The notes: generated by a model from the sequence alone, not told the origin. DNA of 30,094 nucleotides from Saprospiraceae bacterium (GCA_016717145.1 JADKGD010000039.1:1-30094), one strand, 5' to 3'; positions 1 to 9,561 are shown, counted from the stretch's first letter. Numbers and translations are program-made.

Positions 1-652
1 CAGGTATAATTACAAACCCTGATGCATCATTTTGTACAGGAGTTGAGCCAGGACTGTCGGTACAAATAAATAAGCTATTCTATTTTCGCCCAAAATGATA
101 CAATATACGAATATAAAAATATCATTTTAAAGATAGTGTAGTTTTTGAATATACGACAACAAATGATCTGTCTGCTTATCCTCCGGGATCTTATACAATT
201 TGTGGCATCCAGATATCAAAATCTCAGCTATCTTTATTACCAGTCGCCGGAAGTAATTATATAGGCTCATCTCTTAATAAATACTTTTTTCAGTTGGGCG
301 CTTGTGCTTCAGTTTCTGATAGTTGTATGATTGTCCACATATTCGACCGGCCTGACACAGTTTCCATAACAAAATATATTTGTAAAGGGGATACCTACAC
401 TTTAGGAGGTCAAAGTTTCAATATTCAGGATACATTCCTCGTGGTTATAGAAAACGGAGTCTGTGATTCAATGGTCGAATTGGACCTAAGAGTGATTGAC
501 ATTGAACCTCAAATCATTGCAGATAGGATTCAGTCAGTTGTCCTGGCCAATACAAATACGCTCAAGGTTTTAATATTGGCACGCCTAATTCAAATATCCT
601 GTACAATTGGTTTAGCCCTAATAGCATTATAGACACAGACACTACAGCTTCT

Positions 653-1087
653 TTGGTTGATCTTTCCAATGCAGGCACATTTTGTTTAGGTTTAACTGCA
701 ATTAATGCCAATTATACTTGTAAGGATACAATTTGTAAAGAAATATTTCTTGATGTCACTAATCCCGTCATAACACTGGTATCAGACACCATTACTTGCC
801 TCAATGATACAGTGACGATTATGCTGGGAGTGACAAGACCACTACAGTTCCCTCCAATTTGGTCTTCGGCTGATGGAAACCCTTTTATTATTGATTTTAA
901 TGGTATCAGAGTTTGGAAAGCCGGCAGATACGAAGTTTCAGTATTGGCTGATAACAATTGTAGTGCATTTGATACTATAATAGTATTCGAAGATAAGTCT
1001 TTTGTTGACCCTGTTATTGTTCTGGACACACTTACGTGCGCATTAGATTCCGTTCAGGTGATGGTTTTTCCTGACTCAACTTTATAG
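653..1087 (+). CDS. adhesin segment with repeat modules (open stretch)
   Basis: This open stretch belongs to the giant adhesin. It carries one complete repeat module starting at the DTITC motif and the beginning of the next (DTLTC). The upstream stretches 3-95 and 144-632 read in another frame and encode the preceding part, including a Cys-containing motif before residue VSDSC. After the stop at 1085-1087 the reading continues in frame 0 (peptide RYVYQWSDVRPEY...), showing that the stop is caused by a frameshift. No start codon here is a true gene start. Confidence 0.6.
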   Translation: MVDLSNAGTFCLGLTAINANYTCKDTICKEIFLDVTNPVITLVSDTITCLNDTVTIMLGVTRPLQFPPIWSSADGNPFIIDFNGIRVWKAGRYEVSVLADNNCSAFDTIIVFEDKSFVDPVIVLDTLTCALDSVQVMVFPDSTL

Positions 1088-1289
1088 ATATGTTTATCAA
1101 TGGTCGGACGTAAGACCGGAATATGTCAATGTCCAAAATCCATTTGTGTTTGACGCAGGAAAAATATCATTAATTACGTCCAATATTAAGAATGGATGTG
1201 AAAATCTTTCGATTTAGATCATACCTGCAGATACCCTATCACCTATTATACCATCATCAAAGGATACTATAACTTGTACAAAGCTTCGT

Positions 1290-1652
1290 ATGAACTCAAT
1301 CATTCAGGTAAATGTTGATACTATAAACTATTTATGGATGGGCCCGGGTTTGCTGTCAAGTCAACCAAGTCCTTCGATAACGTCATCCGGACAATATATG
1401 GTTACTGTGACGTCAGGTCTCAACGGTTGTACAGCTTCAACTTTCATTAATATTGAAAAAGATACACTTATTCCCATTGTTGCGTTAAGCGTAGATTCTA
1501 TTTCATGTACAGTAGATACAGTTATCATACGCTTGACATCTTCAAGACCCCCGGAATCAGCCATTTGGTCAGGGCCAAATTTATTTACAAGTTTCGATCT
1601 TGAACCTAAAGTCTCCAGAGAGGGCCACTTATACTATTACTTTCAGAGGTAA
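1290..1652 (+). CDS. adhesin segment with two repeat modules (open stretch)
   Basis: This is a further piece of the adhesin. The same frame is already coding upstream of 1290 (motif DTITC at about 1263) and is interrupted by the TAG at 1215-1217, so this is a premature stop in frame and not a shift. The stretch holds a W-x-GPG core, an NGC turn and the next DSISC motif. It ends because of an extra base around GGCC 1622-1629 and a missing A in the AAAA run near 1653; correcting both gives the expected ending T-F-R-G-K-N-G-C. Confidence 0.6.
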   Translation: MNSIIQVNVDTINYLWMGPGLLSSQPSPSITSSGQYMVTVTSGLNGCTASTFINIEKDTLIPIVALSVDSISCTVDTVIIRLTSSRPPESAIWSGPNLFTSFDLEPKVSREGHLYYYFQR

Positions 1653-1722
1653 AATGGCTGTATGGCACGGGTAACATATTTGTAGCGTAATTCTTTGATA
1701 TTCCTAAAACCTATTTTGGAAA

Positions 1723-3249
1723 TTGATTCTATTAAGTGTGAGTCAGGACACCATAACGGTTCGTATTGATTCAACAAGAGGTATATATAATTACCATTGG
1801 GATGGAAGCGGTATACTTGATTCGGATATTGGTACTCCGAGGGTAATTCAGCCTGGTGTTTATACAGTTACTATTACAAATCCAACGACTTTATGTACAG
1901 ATATAAGTACAATTGACATTATTGATGACCGAATATTTACACAAGTGCAGATATCAGTGGATGAACTTGACTGTCAAAAAGATAGTGTGCAGATTTTGCT
2001 CATAAATTCAGACATTGCAACAATTAATTATACCGGACCTTCTTTGTTCTTTTCATCGAGTCAGTCCCCTTTTGTGAGTGTGCCAGGTATATATACATAT
2101 AGCTTAATCAACATTAAAAATTGTGTAACTGAAGGCTCAATCGAGGTAATAACAAATGACACTTTGCCTGTATTAACCATAGTTCCGCCGGTGTTTACAT
2201 GTTTCGCAGACTCCGTTCAACTTTTTGGGGGATCAACAATTCCAGGCACTATATTTTCGTGGAAAGGCCCATCAGGTTTCATCAAATCAGGAGATGGTGC
2301 TTATGCATATATTGGGGGTGATTATATGATGCAAGGTATTGCTCCAAATGGATGTAAGGCTACACTGCCTTTTAAAATTACCTATGACACTTTATCACCC
2401 ATATTTAGTATAATAAGTCCAGAAGTGATCACATGTAAAAAAGAAATGATCAAACTAAGTACTACATTTGACGCTACAAAGGGAAGCACCATATGGTTGC
2501 CTGAAGGCATCGAAATGCCTGTCTATGAAGTTACTAAAGCTGGAAGTTATATTGCTGAAATCACAGGTTTAAACTTATGTAAAAGCAGAGATACCATACA
2601 GGTTTTGGAAGACAAGGTTTTTCCAACGTTTGAGAAAAGTGATCCTGTTATAAATTGCAGAGATTCACTTGGGAAGATTGAAATTATGCCTACATCATTA
2701 TTTGAATCCGTTCTCTGGGATAATGTCAATAATCCGGAAGTCATTGCGCTTAACAAGCTAGTTCATGTTACTAAGAAACCTGGAATTTATTCTTTTGATA
2801 TACAAAATGTTGAAGGTTGTATAACAAAAGGTAGTATAGATGTTAAAGAAGATAAAGAAAAACCAAAAATTGTCGGCATTATTCAGGATACATTGGATTG
2901 TATTCGACCGATGGGAAATATTGGTGCAATATTGGACAGGGATGGTATACAATTTCTTTGGAACGGACCGCCACAAAGTGGGGTTATAAATCAACTCACC
3001 GATAGTTTACTTGCTGTTACATTTGGGGGACCTTACCGTTTACAAGTGATGGGTAGTAATTTTTGTACTGAAGATACTTTGATTAATGTTGTTCAAAATG
3101 ATGACAAGCCTTTATACACTTTTTTTACGGACACCATTACTTGTGATAAAGGTAAAATTAATATTGGCATCAATCCACTTTCAAATATTATAAATTATGA
3201 ATGGTCGGGTCCTGTGGATTTTATGGTACAGCCAGGGTTCAATAGTTAG
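1723..3249 (+). CDS. adhesin segment, longest open stretch, about six repeat modules
   Basis: The longest uninterrupted part of the adhesin, 508 codons. It contains successive modules beginning at ELDCQKDSV, PVFTCFADSV, EVITCKKEM, PVINCRDS, DTLDCIRP and DTITCDKG, spaced about 75-80 residues. Each module has one Cys early and one in the late turn, which could pair as a disulfide outside the cell. The frame is lost at about 3236 (GGGTTC, apparently one T too many); one base less continues as SIVSKSGQYTVTLTG, another typical module end. Confidence 0.65.
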   Translation: MILLSVSQDTITVRIDSTRGIYNYHWDGSGILDSDIGTPRVIQPGVYTVTITNPTTLCTDISTIDIIDDRIFTQVQISVDELDCQKDSVQILLINSDIATINYTGPSLFFSSSQSPFVSVPGIYTYSLINIKNCVTEGSIEVITNDTLPVLTIVPPVFTCFADSVQLFGGSTIPGTIFSWKGPSGFIKSGDGAYAYIGGDYMMQGIAPNGCKATLPFKITYDTLSPIFSIISPEVITCKKEMIKLSTTFDATKGSTIWLPEGIEMPVYEVTKAGSYIAEITGLNLCKSRDTIQVLEDKVFPTFEKSDPVINCRDSLGKIEIMPTSLFESVLWDNVNNPEVIALNKLVHVTKKPGIYSFDIQNVEGCITKGSIDVKEDKEKPKIVGIIQDTLDCIRPMGNIGAILDRDGIQFLWNGPPQSGVINQLTDSLLAVTFGGPYRLQVMGSNFCTEDTLINVVQNDDKPLYTFFTDTITCDKGKINIGINPLSNIINYEWSGPVDFMVQPGFNS

Positions 3250-3370
3250 TAAATCAGGTCAATATACTGTTACTTTGACAGGTGAGAATGGTTGTGTGTC
3301 TATTCAAAATGTCGTTGTTTTGAAAATAAAATAAAGCCGGTTTTGATTATTAAAGATACATTTTTCTGCC

Positions 3371-3685
3371 TTGCGATTCGAGTCAGATCATGCTTTTATT
3401 GAGAGCACAAGTGTTATAGACAGGTATAAATGGATTTTCCCTGGAGGGGCTTTAGTAACCGAGATGATGCCATCAACCAATACATTAGGTGAATATTCTG
3501 TCCAGATTGTAGGTAAAAATGGTTGTTTGAGCCTTTCAAAATCTTTTTATGTAGATTTAGATACCCGGCCGCCAGGCTTTGATGTTATTTCAGATACCAT
3601 TACGTGTAATCAACCTATTGCGATCGTAAAGCATCATCAATGGAAAATGATGTCACCTACCAATGGAACAGCCCTTCCGGGGTGA
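3371..3685 (+). CDS. adhesin segment with one repeat module (open stretch)
   Basis: This short open stretch of the adhesin carries the module core YKWIFPGG, the G-E-Y-S-V strand, an NGC turn and the next DTITC motif at about 3595. It overlaps the following stretch (3640 onward) in a different frame, so the crossover lies between about 3625 and 3685. Its first codons are not a gene start; the preceding module is encoded in 3250-3335 in another frame. Confidence 0.55.
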   Translation: MRFESDHAFIESTSVIDRYKWIFPGGALVTEMMPSTNTLGEYSVQIVGKNGCLSLSKSFYVDLDTRPPGFDVISDTITCNQPIAIVKHHQWKMMSPTNGTALPG

Positions 3686-4825
3686 TTTTTATGACACCGA
3701 TAATCAATACCAGCGAATCAGGAAGTTTTACCCTGATTGTTTCGAATATTAAGGATTGCAGGGATACTTTGATTGTCGATGTTGCTATAGACACTCTTCC
3801 GCCTGTGATTGTCATTGATAAGATTGGAGACATTCAGTGTGAAACAAAAGAGGTTACACTAGATGCAAACAAGTCAAGTAAGGGTGTTGGTTATGTTGGC
3901 AGTTGGTCTACAATTGGTGGTAATATTAAAACACCGCCGGAAAGGTATGAGATAGAACTAAACGCTACAGGTACGTACACTTTTCGACTAGAAAATCAAA
4001 ACAATGGATGTATCTCATCAGAAACCATTGTGATCAATAATTCGCCGCAGCTTTTTACCAATATCGCAAGTCAGTCATTGTCACCTTCATGTCCAACAAT
4101 TTTTAATGGACGTATTACACTTGATTCACTAAATGGGACAGGTCCATATCAGGTTATATTAAATAACAAAAATGTGGGCAATCGACTTGAATTTAACAAT
4201 TTACCTTCCGGGACCTATGATTTTGTTATAACAGATGCATTGGGATGTGTGCTTGAAAAATCGGTCATTCTTGACGATGGGCCCGATTTGTCCATTAGTA
4301 TAGACAAGGAGCTTACCATTTTATTTGGTGATTCTGTGCTATTGATACCACAATTTGTACCAGACCTTTCCGGTCGGGCTACCTTAAAGTGGGAAAGCAG
4401 GGATAGCGTCCTTTGTCTCGATTGTACTTCACTTTTGGTGAGACCATTTGTCAATACATTATATACTTTGACATATTCGATTGATGGCCAATGTGGCGAA
4501 ACGACAACCGTCCTGGTTAAAGTAAAAAATGATATCGAAAGCGCCATACCAAATATTTTTGCACCTGGTAGCGGAGGCAATAATCCACTGTTTTACATTC
4601 CTCAGATAAGAGGAATTGAGAAGGTAAACTATATCCGCATTTTTCGATCGATGGGCTGAAAATGTATAATGGCATTGCTTTAACGCCTGGTGACGCATCA
4701 ACAGGATGGGACGGCAATTTCAGAGGAAAACAAGCAAATACTGGTGTTTATGTAGTTTTGTCGAATTAACATTGGCAGATGGTACGATTTGGACATATCA
4801 GGGAGATTTAGTGTTGTTAAGGTGA
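3640..4825 (+). CDS. adhesin C-terminus: SprB-like repeat and CHU_C sorting domain
   Basis: This stretch contains the end of the adhesin. It holds the last PKD-like modules (IQCETKEV...), then an SprB-like repeat from about 4060 to 4270 (SCPTIFNGRITLDSLNGTG, later LPSGTYDF and DALGC), and then the CHU_C domain starting near IPNIFAPGSGG at about 4545. The open frame stops at 4659. After small shifts the domain continues with TGWDGNFRGK, NTGVYV and VELTLADGT and ends with GDLVLLR at TGA 4823-4825, the normal ending of T9SS type B cargo. By family knowledge such tails direct export through the type IX system without the usual type A cleavage and anchoring motif. Confidence 0.75.
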
Positions 4826-5112
4826 TTGTAGAGTAGATCAATCAAGGCTTTTTCTTGAGTTTGACAATAAAAGTAAAAATATAAAATCCTTAACCAATGG
4901 TGATGGTTATAACTATTAAATGTTTAAGTATTATTTAACTTTGATCAGTGTGTTTTCAGTCTTAACATATGATTTCCATTTGGACAGACTATTATGCTAA
5001 ATGTTAATATAACTGCGATTAAGTCACATTTGTGTTTATAAGACGTTATAGTTTAAGATATCAATTCTCTTTGGAATAATTTTAATTTTTGCACTTTTTA
5101 AATGAAATAAAA
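4826..5112 (+). other. intergenic region upstream of the cytochrome c peroxidase
   Basis: These 287 bases show no gene. TAACTTTG at 4936-4943 matches the TAnnTTTG -7 element described for Bacteroidota promoters, but no TTG at the right distance upstream was seen, so it is only a weak candidate. A small stem with TCAAG and CTTGA arms near 4840-4856 follows the adhesin stop; it lacks a convincing U-tract. Confidence 0.3.
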
Positions 5113-5608
5113 TTGAAAATAATCCACTTGTTTTCTCTCGTCATTATTTTAGGTTTTTTTATCTGCTTGTAGTGATCGTTTGGAAATTACAGATAGTTAT
5201 TACAAACCTGATGAACTTGAAATCATAAAGAGGTACCTCAACTTGCCTTCCAAACCATTTGACTATAATATTAGATACCCTGGTTATATCAATACGTTTG
5301 TTAACACAACTATTGATTATAATAAAGCTACCTTTGGTCGCGTGCTTTTTTATGACAAAAATTTGTCGTCTGACAGATCAGTGTCATGTGCATCGTGTCA
5401 CAAACAGGCGATGGCATTTTCCGATAATGTGGCATTTTCAGCTGGTGCTGAAGGTAAATTTACAACCAGAAATTCGTTGGCTTTGGGTTCAGTAATCAAT
5501 TTCAGATTGTACTACGGTGGCGATGTATTTAACGGAGTTCCTTTTTTTTGGATAACTCTGCAAAAACCATTCAGGAGCAAAGAAAAAAACACTGGCCAAT
5601 CCCAATGA
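5113..5608 (+). CDS. di-heme cytochrome c peroxidase (MauG/CcpA type), N-terminal part
   Basis: Periplasmic di-heme peroxidases reduce hydrogen peroxide or oxidise small substrates with electrons from c-type carriers. From TTG 5113 the sequence gives a lipoprotein-like signal (MKIIHLFSLVIILGF), then, after a shift near the TTTTTTT run at about 5155, LSACSDRLE with an LSAC lipobox. The N-terminal heme domain follows: GRVLFYDKNLS, then the heme motif CASCH at 5387-5401, then TTRNSLALGSV and the YGGD stretch typical of the family. The frame breaks again near the TTTTTTTT run at 5544 and near 5580, where the expected FFWDNSAKTIQEQ can be read across frames. It continues in the next entry. Start choice rests on the signal peptide. 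Confidence 0.8.
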
Positions 5609-5650
5609 AATGAATATGCATATGTCGAAGTTCAAAGCCGCGTAAATGAA

Positions 5651-6082
5651 TTGGAATATTACAAACCGCTTATCAAAAAAACATATAATTTGGAGACTGT
5701 TTCAGGACAGCAAATTCTTGATGCCATAGCTGAGTTTACCAATTCTATCACCAATTATAATACTAAATTTGATGCCGGCTTGAGTAAACATTTTTCTAGT
5801 ACCAGTAATACAGATGTAGTAAACGTATATTTGCCCGGATTTACTTCCAAAGAAAATGAAGGTAAAGTTATCTATATCACCAAATGTGGTTCATGTCATG
5901 GTACCCTGGCCGGACGTCCGGGGAAAATAGAAGGTAACAATGGTTTGTATATGGTTTATCCTGATAAAGGCATTGCAAAGACCCCAGGAGGGACACCAAG
6001 ATTTAAAGTACCATTTTTATCTACGATGACAGATGAAAAAGTGGTAGCTGATATAAAATTCTCAGATCCATTTATTAGATAA
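5651..6082 (+). CDS. cytochrome c peroxidase, C-terminal part with internal deletion
   Basis: This is the continuation of the peroxidase (the linking peptide RVNEL precedes EYYKP in this frame). It holds the helical region ILDAIAEFTNSI, the second heme motif CGSCH at 5885-5899, NNGLYMVYPDKGI and RFKVP. In the family, RFKVP is followed by LRN...PYMHDG and about 50 residues before the C-terminal helix. Here RFKVPFL runs straight into STMTDEKVV...FSDPF, which resembles the usual very end of these proteins. About 50 residues, including the MHDG region, therefore appear to be missing in frame. Either this is a real deletion, and the enzyme is probably inactive, or the assembly has collapsed. Gene ends 28 bases before the next one. 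Confidence 0.75.
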   Translation: MEYYKPLIKKTYNLETVSGQQILDAIAEFTNSITNYNTKFDAGLSKHFSSTSNTDVVNVYLPGFTSKENEGKVIYITKCGSCHGTLAGRPGKIEGNNGLYMVYPDKGIAKTPGGTPRFKVPFLSTMTDEKVVADIKFSDPFIR

Positions 6083-6109
6083 TCAAGTCCATCGTGAAAA
6101 GTTTAACTA

Positions 6110-6946
6110 ATGAGATATTCAGCCTTTGTAGTTGGGATAATGTATTTGATGTTATGTAGCAGTACATCTTGTAAAATCCAAAAGGCATACACAAATGGTC
6201 AGGAAGGACTCGGGACCGTAGATCAAAAAGGCCAGATAAGAGCCAATGCAGATTATTTTAAATTTGATGAATCCAAGGGATTACATGCCAGTATTAACTA
6301 TAGCCCTATAAAAAATGTTGGCATATTTTATGATCTTAAATCTGCTTTTGTACAACATCAATATCATACACTAGCTTTGGGATATTATTTGAGCAACTAT
6401 AAAAAACTTGAGCTTATTTATCCATCCATTAGTAAACCAAGTATTGATGTAGGCAGGCATTTTGATTTTTACGGAGGAATGTCTTATGGCTATACCAGAA
6501 ACAGTACCATTTCATACTTGAACAGAAATACATATGTCAATAACCAATATGAATTAAATTATTTTGGAAAAAGATATTTTGTGCAGCTAGGGGGTCATGT
6601 GAAGGCAGAATATATGGCTTTTGATCTTGTTTATAGAAAAGTATGGTTAGATCCTGATAAGATAGAAATATATGGTTTGGGGCCGAATACAGGAATAGAT
6701 CCTGTTTCTTCCTTTAGCAATTCAGGATACAGAAGTTATGGTGAGGTTTCTTTTAAAATGAATTTGTTTGGACATTACAAACCGTTTTATGTGGGCTTTA
6801 CAACCCGCTTTGGCAATGAAACAGAGTTTACTAAGGGGGCCTTTTCTCCTACGCTGGTTTTTATAGGTGCAAATATGGATATTTATCATATTTTTACAAA
6901 AAAAGGTGCAAAGAGGCAAGACCTGGAATACATATATAAAGAATAA
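6110..6946 (+). CDS. putative outer-membrane lipoprotein with beta-barrel-like strands
   Basis: The protein has 278 residues and no function that I recognise. The N-terminus is a hydrophobic signal followed by SSTSC at residues 17-21, which could be a lipoprotein cleavage site although the residue three before Cys is not ideal. The rest is rich in alternating aromatic strands (for example HTLALGYYL, FYGGMSYGYT, YFVQLGGHV, PFYVGFTTRF), as in small porin-like barrels or outer-membrane-associated proteins of Bacteroidota. It lies 28 bases after the peroxidase gene and 15 bases before the next lipoprotein gene, so the three following genes may be co-transcribed. The reading frame is intact, unlike its upstream neighbour. 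Confidence 0.6.
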   Translation: MRYSAFVVGIMYLMLCSSTSCKIQKAYTNGQEGLGTVDQKGQIRANADYFKFDESKGLHASINYSPIKNVGIFYDLKSAFVQHQYHTLALGYYLSNYKKLELIYPSISKPSIDVGRHFDFYGGMSYGYTRNSTISYLNRNTYVNNQYELNYFGKRYFVQLGGHVKAEYMAFDLVYRKVWLDPDKIEIYGLGPNTGIDPVSSFSNSGYRSYGEVSFKMNLFGHYKPFYVGFTTRFGNETEFTKGAFSPTLVFIGANMDIYHIFTKKGAKRQDLEYIYKE

Positions 6947-6961
6947 TAAATTTACTTGATT

Positions 6962-8569
6962 ATGAAAATACGAATTCTGATACTTGCAGTGTTAAGTTTG
7001 ATGACCATTTTTGCCTGCGTTGTAGCAAAAAAATATCATTTTAGAGAATTATATGCCAATCATAACGACCTGATACATCAAGCATCAAAATATAATGAAA
7101 AACCATTTCTGAAAGCACATTTGAAGAATGGTGGTGTGTGTATTTTGGATGATAAATGGACATATGACAGTATAAGTAGTCAAATATTAGGCTATGGAAA
7201 ATATTATGATTTTAAAAGAAATGATGTTATTGCCAAACAGTTAAATATTCATGTTGACAGTGTATTATTATTTGAGACAAATACTAAACTTGTAGCAGAC
7301 AAAAGTGCACGTGTGCAAGCGATGAGTATCATGACTGCTTTGGATGTAATCCTAGGCATAGCTTGTATCTCTATGCCAAAAGCATGTTTTGGATCATGCC
7401 CAACCTTTTATTTACAGAATGGAGATTACCAACGATTAGCAGATGCAGAATCTTTTTCCAATGCCATTGCCCCTTCGTTGGCTTATCAGGACTATGATGA
7501 CTTAAACTATGTGGCTCGTTGTGGAGAAGAATTGAATCTAAAGATGATGAATGAGGCTTTGGAGACCCATGTTGTTAAAAGAGCCAATCTTACGGTTATT
7601 TCAAAAAAGAAATCCGAGCAGGTGTACATCACACCTGATGATACATATTATGCTACCAGTAATGGTGGAAGGCTTATAAATGCAAAAGGTGCAGAAGGTG
7701 ATGTTACTGGAGAGCTTTTGTCACTTGACGGAGAGGAACGATACAGTCTTGCTGATGAAAATGCTTTGGTGACCAAGGAGGAAATATTTTTAGAATTTGC
7801 TGCTGATCCACATATTGAGCGTGGTTTAAAAATTACATTCAGACAGACAATGATGACTACTTATGCACTTTATAGTGCTATAGGGTATATGGGTAATGAG
7901 GTAGGAGATATCTTTGCAAAGTTAGCGTCTTCTTCTGAATCCAGTGATAAAATGAAAACCATGTTTTACGATGCATTAGGTGCAATAGAGATATATTCTT
8001 TACAAGCAAACAACACCTGGAAATTTGAGGGCGAAATGTTTGAAACAGGCCCAATTGCAAGGAATCACGAGTTATTGCCACTTAAATATGTTTCACCTGA
8101 ATCAGGTAAAATAAACATTAAACTTGTAATGAATAAGGGCTTGTGGCGCATTGACCATACAGAGCTGGTACAACTGAAAAAAGAAAAGCATACAGTAGAT
8201 ATAAAACCTCATTTTTTATTAAAAAATGGACAAAATAAATCAGTCCATTTGCAAAAGCTTATCGATCAGTCAGAATCATATATTGTATCGATGCCAGGAG
8301 ATGAGTTTTTGATGGGTTACACCATGCCTGAATGTGAAGAAGATGAAAACTATCAGGTATTTCTGAATGCTGAAGGATATTATATAGAGTGGATGCGTGA
8401 GTCCTGGCTGAAAGACAAAGACTTACTCAACCTGTATAAGTTGATGCATGATCCTGTAGGGTGGCTCAACAGTGAAACAGCAAATTATAAAAAATATGAA
8501 GCTAAGATGGAAGATCAGTTTTGGAAGTCAAGATGGACACAAAAAAACAAATCCTATGAATCACTCTAA
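6962..8569 (+). CDS. large lipoprotein of the 'SCP-f-Y' type, function unknown
   Basis: ATG 6962 was chosen over the in-frame TTG at 6956 because it begins directly with a clean signal MKIRILILAVLSLMTIFAC; the lipobox IFAC places the lipidated Cys at residue 19. The mature protein (about 517 residues) contains CFGSCPTFYLQNG near residue 145 followed by ADAESFSNAIAP, a D-Y-D-D-L segment and MNEALETH. This pattern, SCP plus an aromatic strand, a blank region resembling 'E-x-F-S-x-A-I', and N-E-x-x-E-T, occurs in uncharacterised exported proteins of Bacteroidota and other phyla that I remember only as hypothetical. The second half is alpha/beta with several charged stretches. It overlaps the next gene by 14 bases, suggesting translational coupling. 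Confidence 0.6.
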   Translation: MKIRILILAVLSLMTIFACVVAKKYHFRELYANHNDLIHQASKYNEKPFLKAHLKNGGVCILDDKWTYDSISSQILGYGKYYDFKRNDVIAKQLNIHVDSVLLFETNTKLVADKSARVQAMSIMTALDVILGIACISMPKACFGSCPTFYLQNGDYQRLADAESFSNAIAPSLAYQDYDDLNYVARCGEELNLKMMNEALETHVVKRANLTVISKKKSEQVYITPDDTYYATSNGGRLINAKGAEGDVTGELLSLDGEERYSLADENALVTKEEIFLEFAADPHIERGLKITFRQTMMTTYALYSAIGYMGNEVGDIFAKLASSSESSDKMKTMFYDALGAIEIYSLQANNTWKFEGEMFETGPIARNHELLPLKYVSPESGKINIKLVMNKGLWRIDHTELVQLKKEKHTVDIKPHFLLKNGQNKSVHLQKLIDQSESYIVSMPGDEFLMGYTMPECEEDENYQVFLNAEGYYIEWMRESWLKDKDLLNLYKLMHDPVGWLNSETANYKKYEAKMEDQFWKSRWTQKNKSYESL

Positions 8570-9093
8570 TTTATTCAACCTTATTATTTTAATTTTTGCT
8601 TTTGGCTTATTTTCATGTGGCAGAAAAATTCCTTTGGTCAAAGGATATGACACCTATCATCAGAGCCCATACGGAGCATATATGGAACTTAAAGTACAGG
8701 GTGTACAGCAAGTACTATATATAAAAGGCGAACTGATATTTGCAGACAAAAAAAAGATCATAATCAGGACACTCAAAACGCCTAATGATATTCAGCCATA
8801 TGCACTTAAAGATGTTTTGTCATACCAATTGTATTACGCAAAAAATGATAAAGAAAGTTATGGTTCATGGGCAGCAATAAACAATTTATTGTCCCTCAGC
8901 CATGGGTTCTCTTTTTTTATTATCTTTTCCGATCAACGCCATTGTGGGAGGAGCTGTCAGTACAAGCGTAGCTTCTGAATTTCGCTATTCTGAAAAAGAA
9001 TTGGAAATAGATCAATTGTACAAGTTTGCCAGATATCCGGCTGACTTGCCATCGGGTATTACGCTGGCTAATTTGCAGGATATTATTAAGTGA
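8556..9093 (+). CDS. small lipoprotein, function unknown, one frameshift
   Basis: ATG 8556 opens a lipoprotein signal with lipobox LFSC (Cys at residue 21). The mature part has a beta-rich region (VQQVLYIKGELIFADKKKI) and a glycine-rich hydrophobic segment. The open frame reads to 8978 but the correct sequence leaves it near the TTTTTTT run at 8912-8918: the other frame gives LLSFPINAIVGGAVSTSVAS and continues to the stop at 9091-9093 (ending LANLQDIIK). A one-base change in that T run restores a protein of about 178 residues. The segment SHGF plus PINAIVGG looks like a membrane-spanning or membrane-associated stretch. Position, directly coupled to the larger lipoprotein, suggests that both act together at the envelope. 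Confidence 0.6.
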
Positions 9094-9277
9094 GGGAAAT
9101 AATACAATGGGGCATAGGAAGGGTCTGAATATAGTATAATGGTACTGATTCGGGCGCCACTTAAATGAAGATGGCATATATTCAGGAAACAGTGTTTAAT
9201 TTCAGGAAGGGAAAGCTACAACTTCAACAGTCAAAGATCCTATTTGTTCTGCTGAAGGAATTACATGCTAACAGTGA
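9094..9277 (+). other. junction region with unassignable coding remnants
   Basis: There is no intact gene. One frame encodes NEDGIYSGNSV, a stop, then a Gly/Thr-rich stretch up to SAEGITC, which looks like debris of an extracellular repeat protein. The longer open frame across 9165-9392 is out of register with the recognisable CHU_C coding that follows and is not considered a gene. Confidence 0.35.
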
Positions 9278-9397
9278 TGGGATGGCACTTTTGCTGGTAA
9301 AGACATACAGCCCGGAGTATTTGTTTGGGTTGCAGAGATTCAATATAGAGATGCGACTACTGAACTTGTATCCGGCGATGTTACAATTATGAAGTAA
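9278..9397 (+). pseudogene. remnant of a CHU_C (T9SS type B) C-terminus
   Basis: From TGG 9278 the frame reads WDGTFAGKDIQPGVFVW, VAEIQ and finally SGDVTIMK with TAA at 9395-9397. This is the characteristic last 40 residues of a gliding motility-associated C-terminal domain. Nothing recognisable of the protein body is present upstream, so only the 3' end of some adhesin gene survives here. The same 3' end, about 90% identical, sits at 22257-22376. Confidence 0.75.
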
Positions 9398-9553
9398 TTT
9401 TTTTTGACGCTCAGGATTTTACGGATCTGTCTTTTACAACAACAGTTGAATCTGCTGATGATGTGAACATTATATTTTATCTTTCTTACCTACCACTTAC
9501 TAATCACTACCCTCCATCTAATAAATAGCGATGTATATGATTTGATTTCATTT

Positions 9554-9561
9554 TACCTTTG
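9554..9561 (+). promoter_or_regulatory. candidate Bacteroidota -7 promoter element
   Basis: TACCTTTG matches TAnnTTTG and lies 34 bases before ATG 9596. The identical element stands before the second copy of the gene start (22533-22540). A TTTG at 9541-9544 is too close to act as the usual -33 element, so the assignment rests on the -7 match and the position. Confidence 0.35.

Larger units (their letters stand above)
1..4825 (+). pseudogene. giant T9SS type B surface adhesin, partial and multiply frameshifted
   Basis: The 3' part of one very large secreted repeat protein runs in from upstream and ends at TGA 4823-4825. About fourteen copies of a roughly 80-residue module follow one another. 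Each begins near a DTITC- or DTLTC-like motif, has a Y-x-W-x-GP core, then a G-x-Y-x-V strand and an NGC or similar turn before the next copy, as in PKD-like or SprB-associated repeats of gliding Bacteroidota. The last part is a CHU_C (gliding motility-associated) domain, the signal for type IX secretion. The frame changes at least ten times, and there is an in-frame TAG at 1215-1217. Some breaks are one-base homopolymer changes (AAAA for an expected AAAAA near 1653), which suggests consensus error, but true decay cannot be excluded. Ligand unknown. Confidence 0.8.

Noticed and set aside
9165..9392. 75-codon open frame as a small gene
   Set aside because: It is out of register with the recognisable CHU_C tail coded in the other frame over the same bases.
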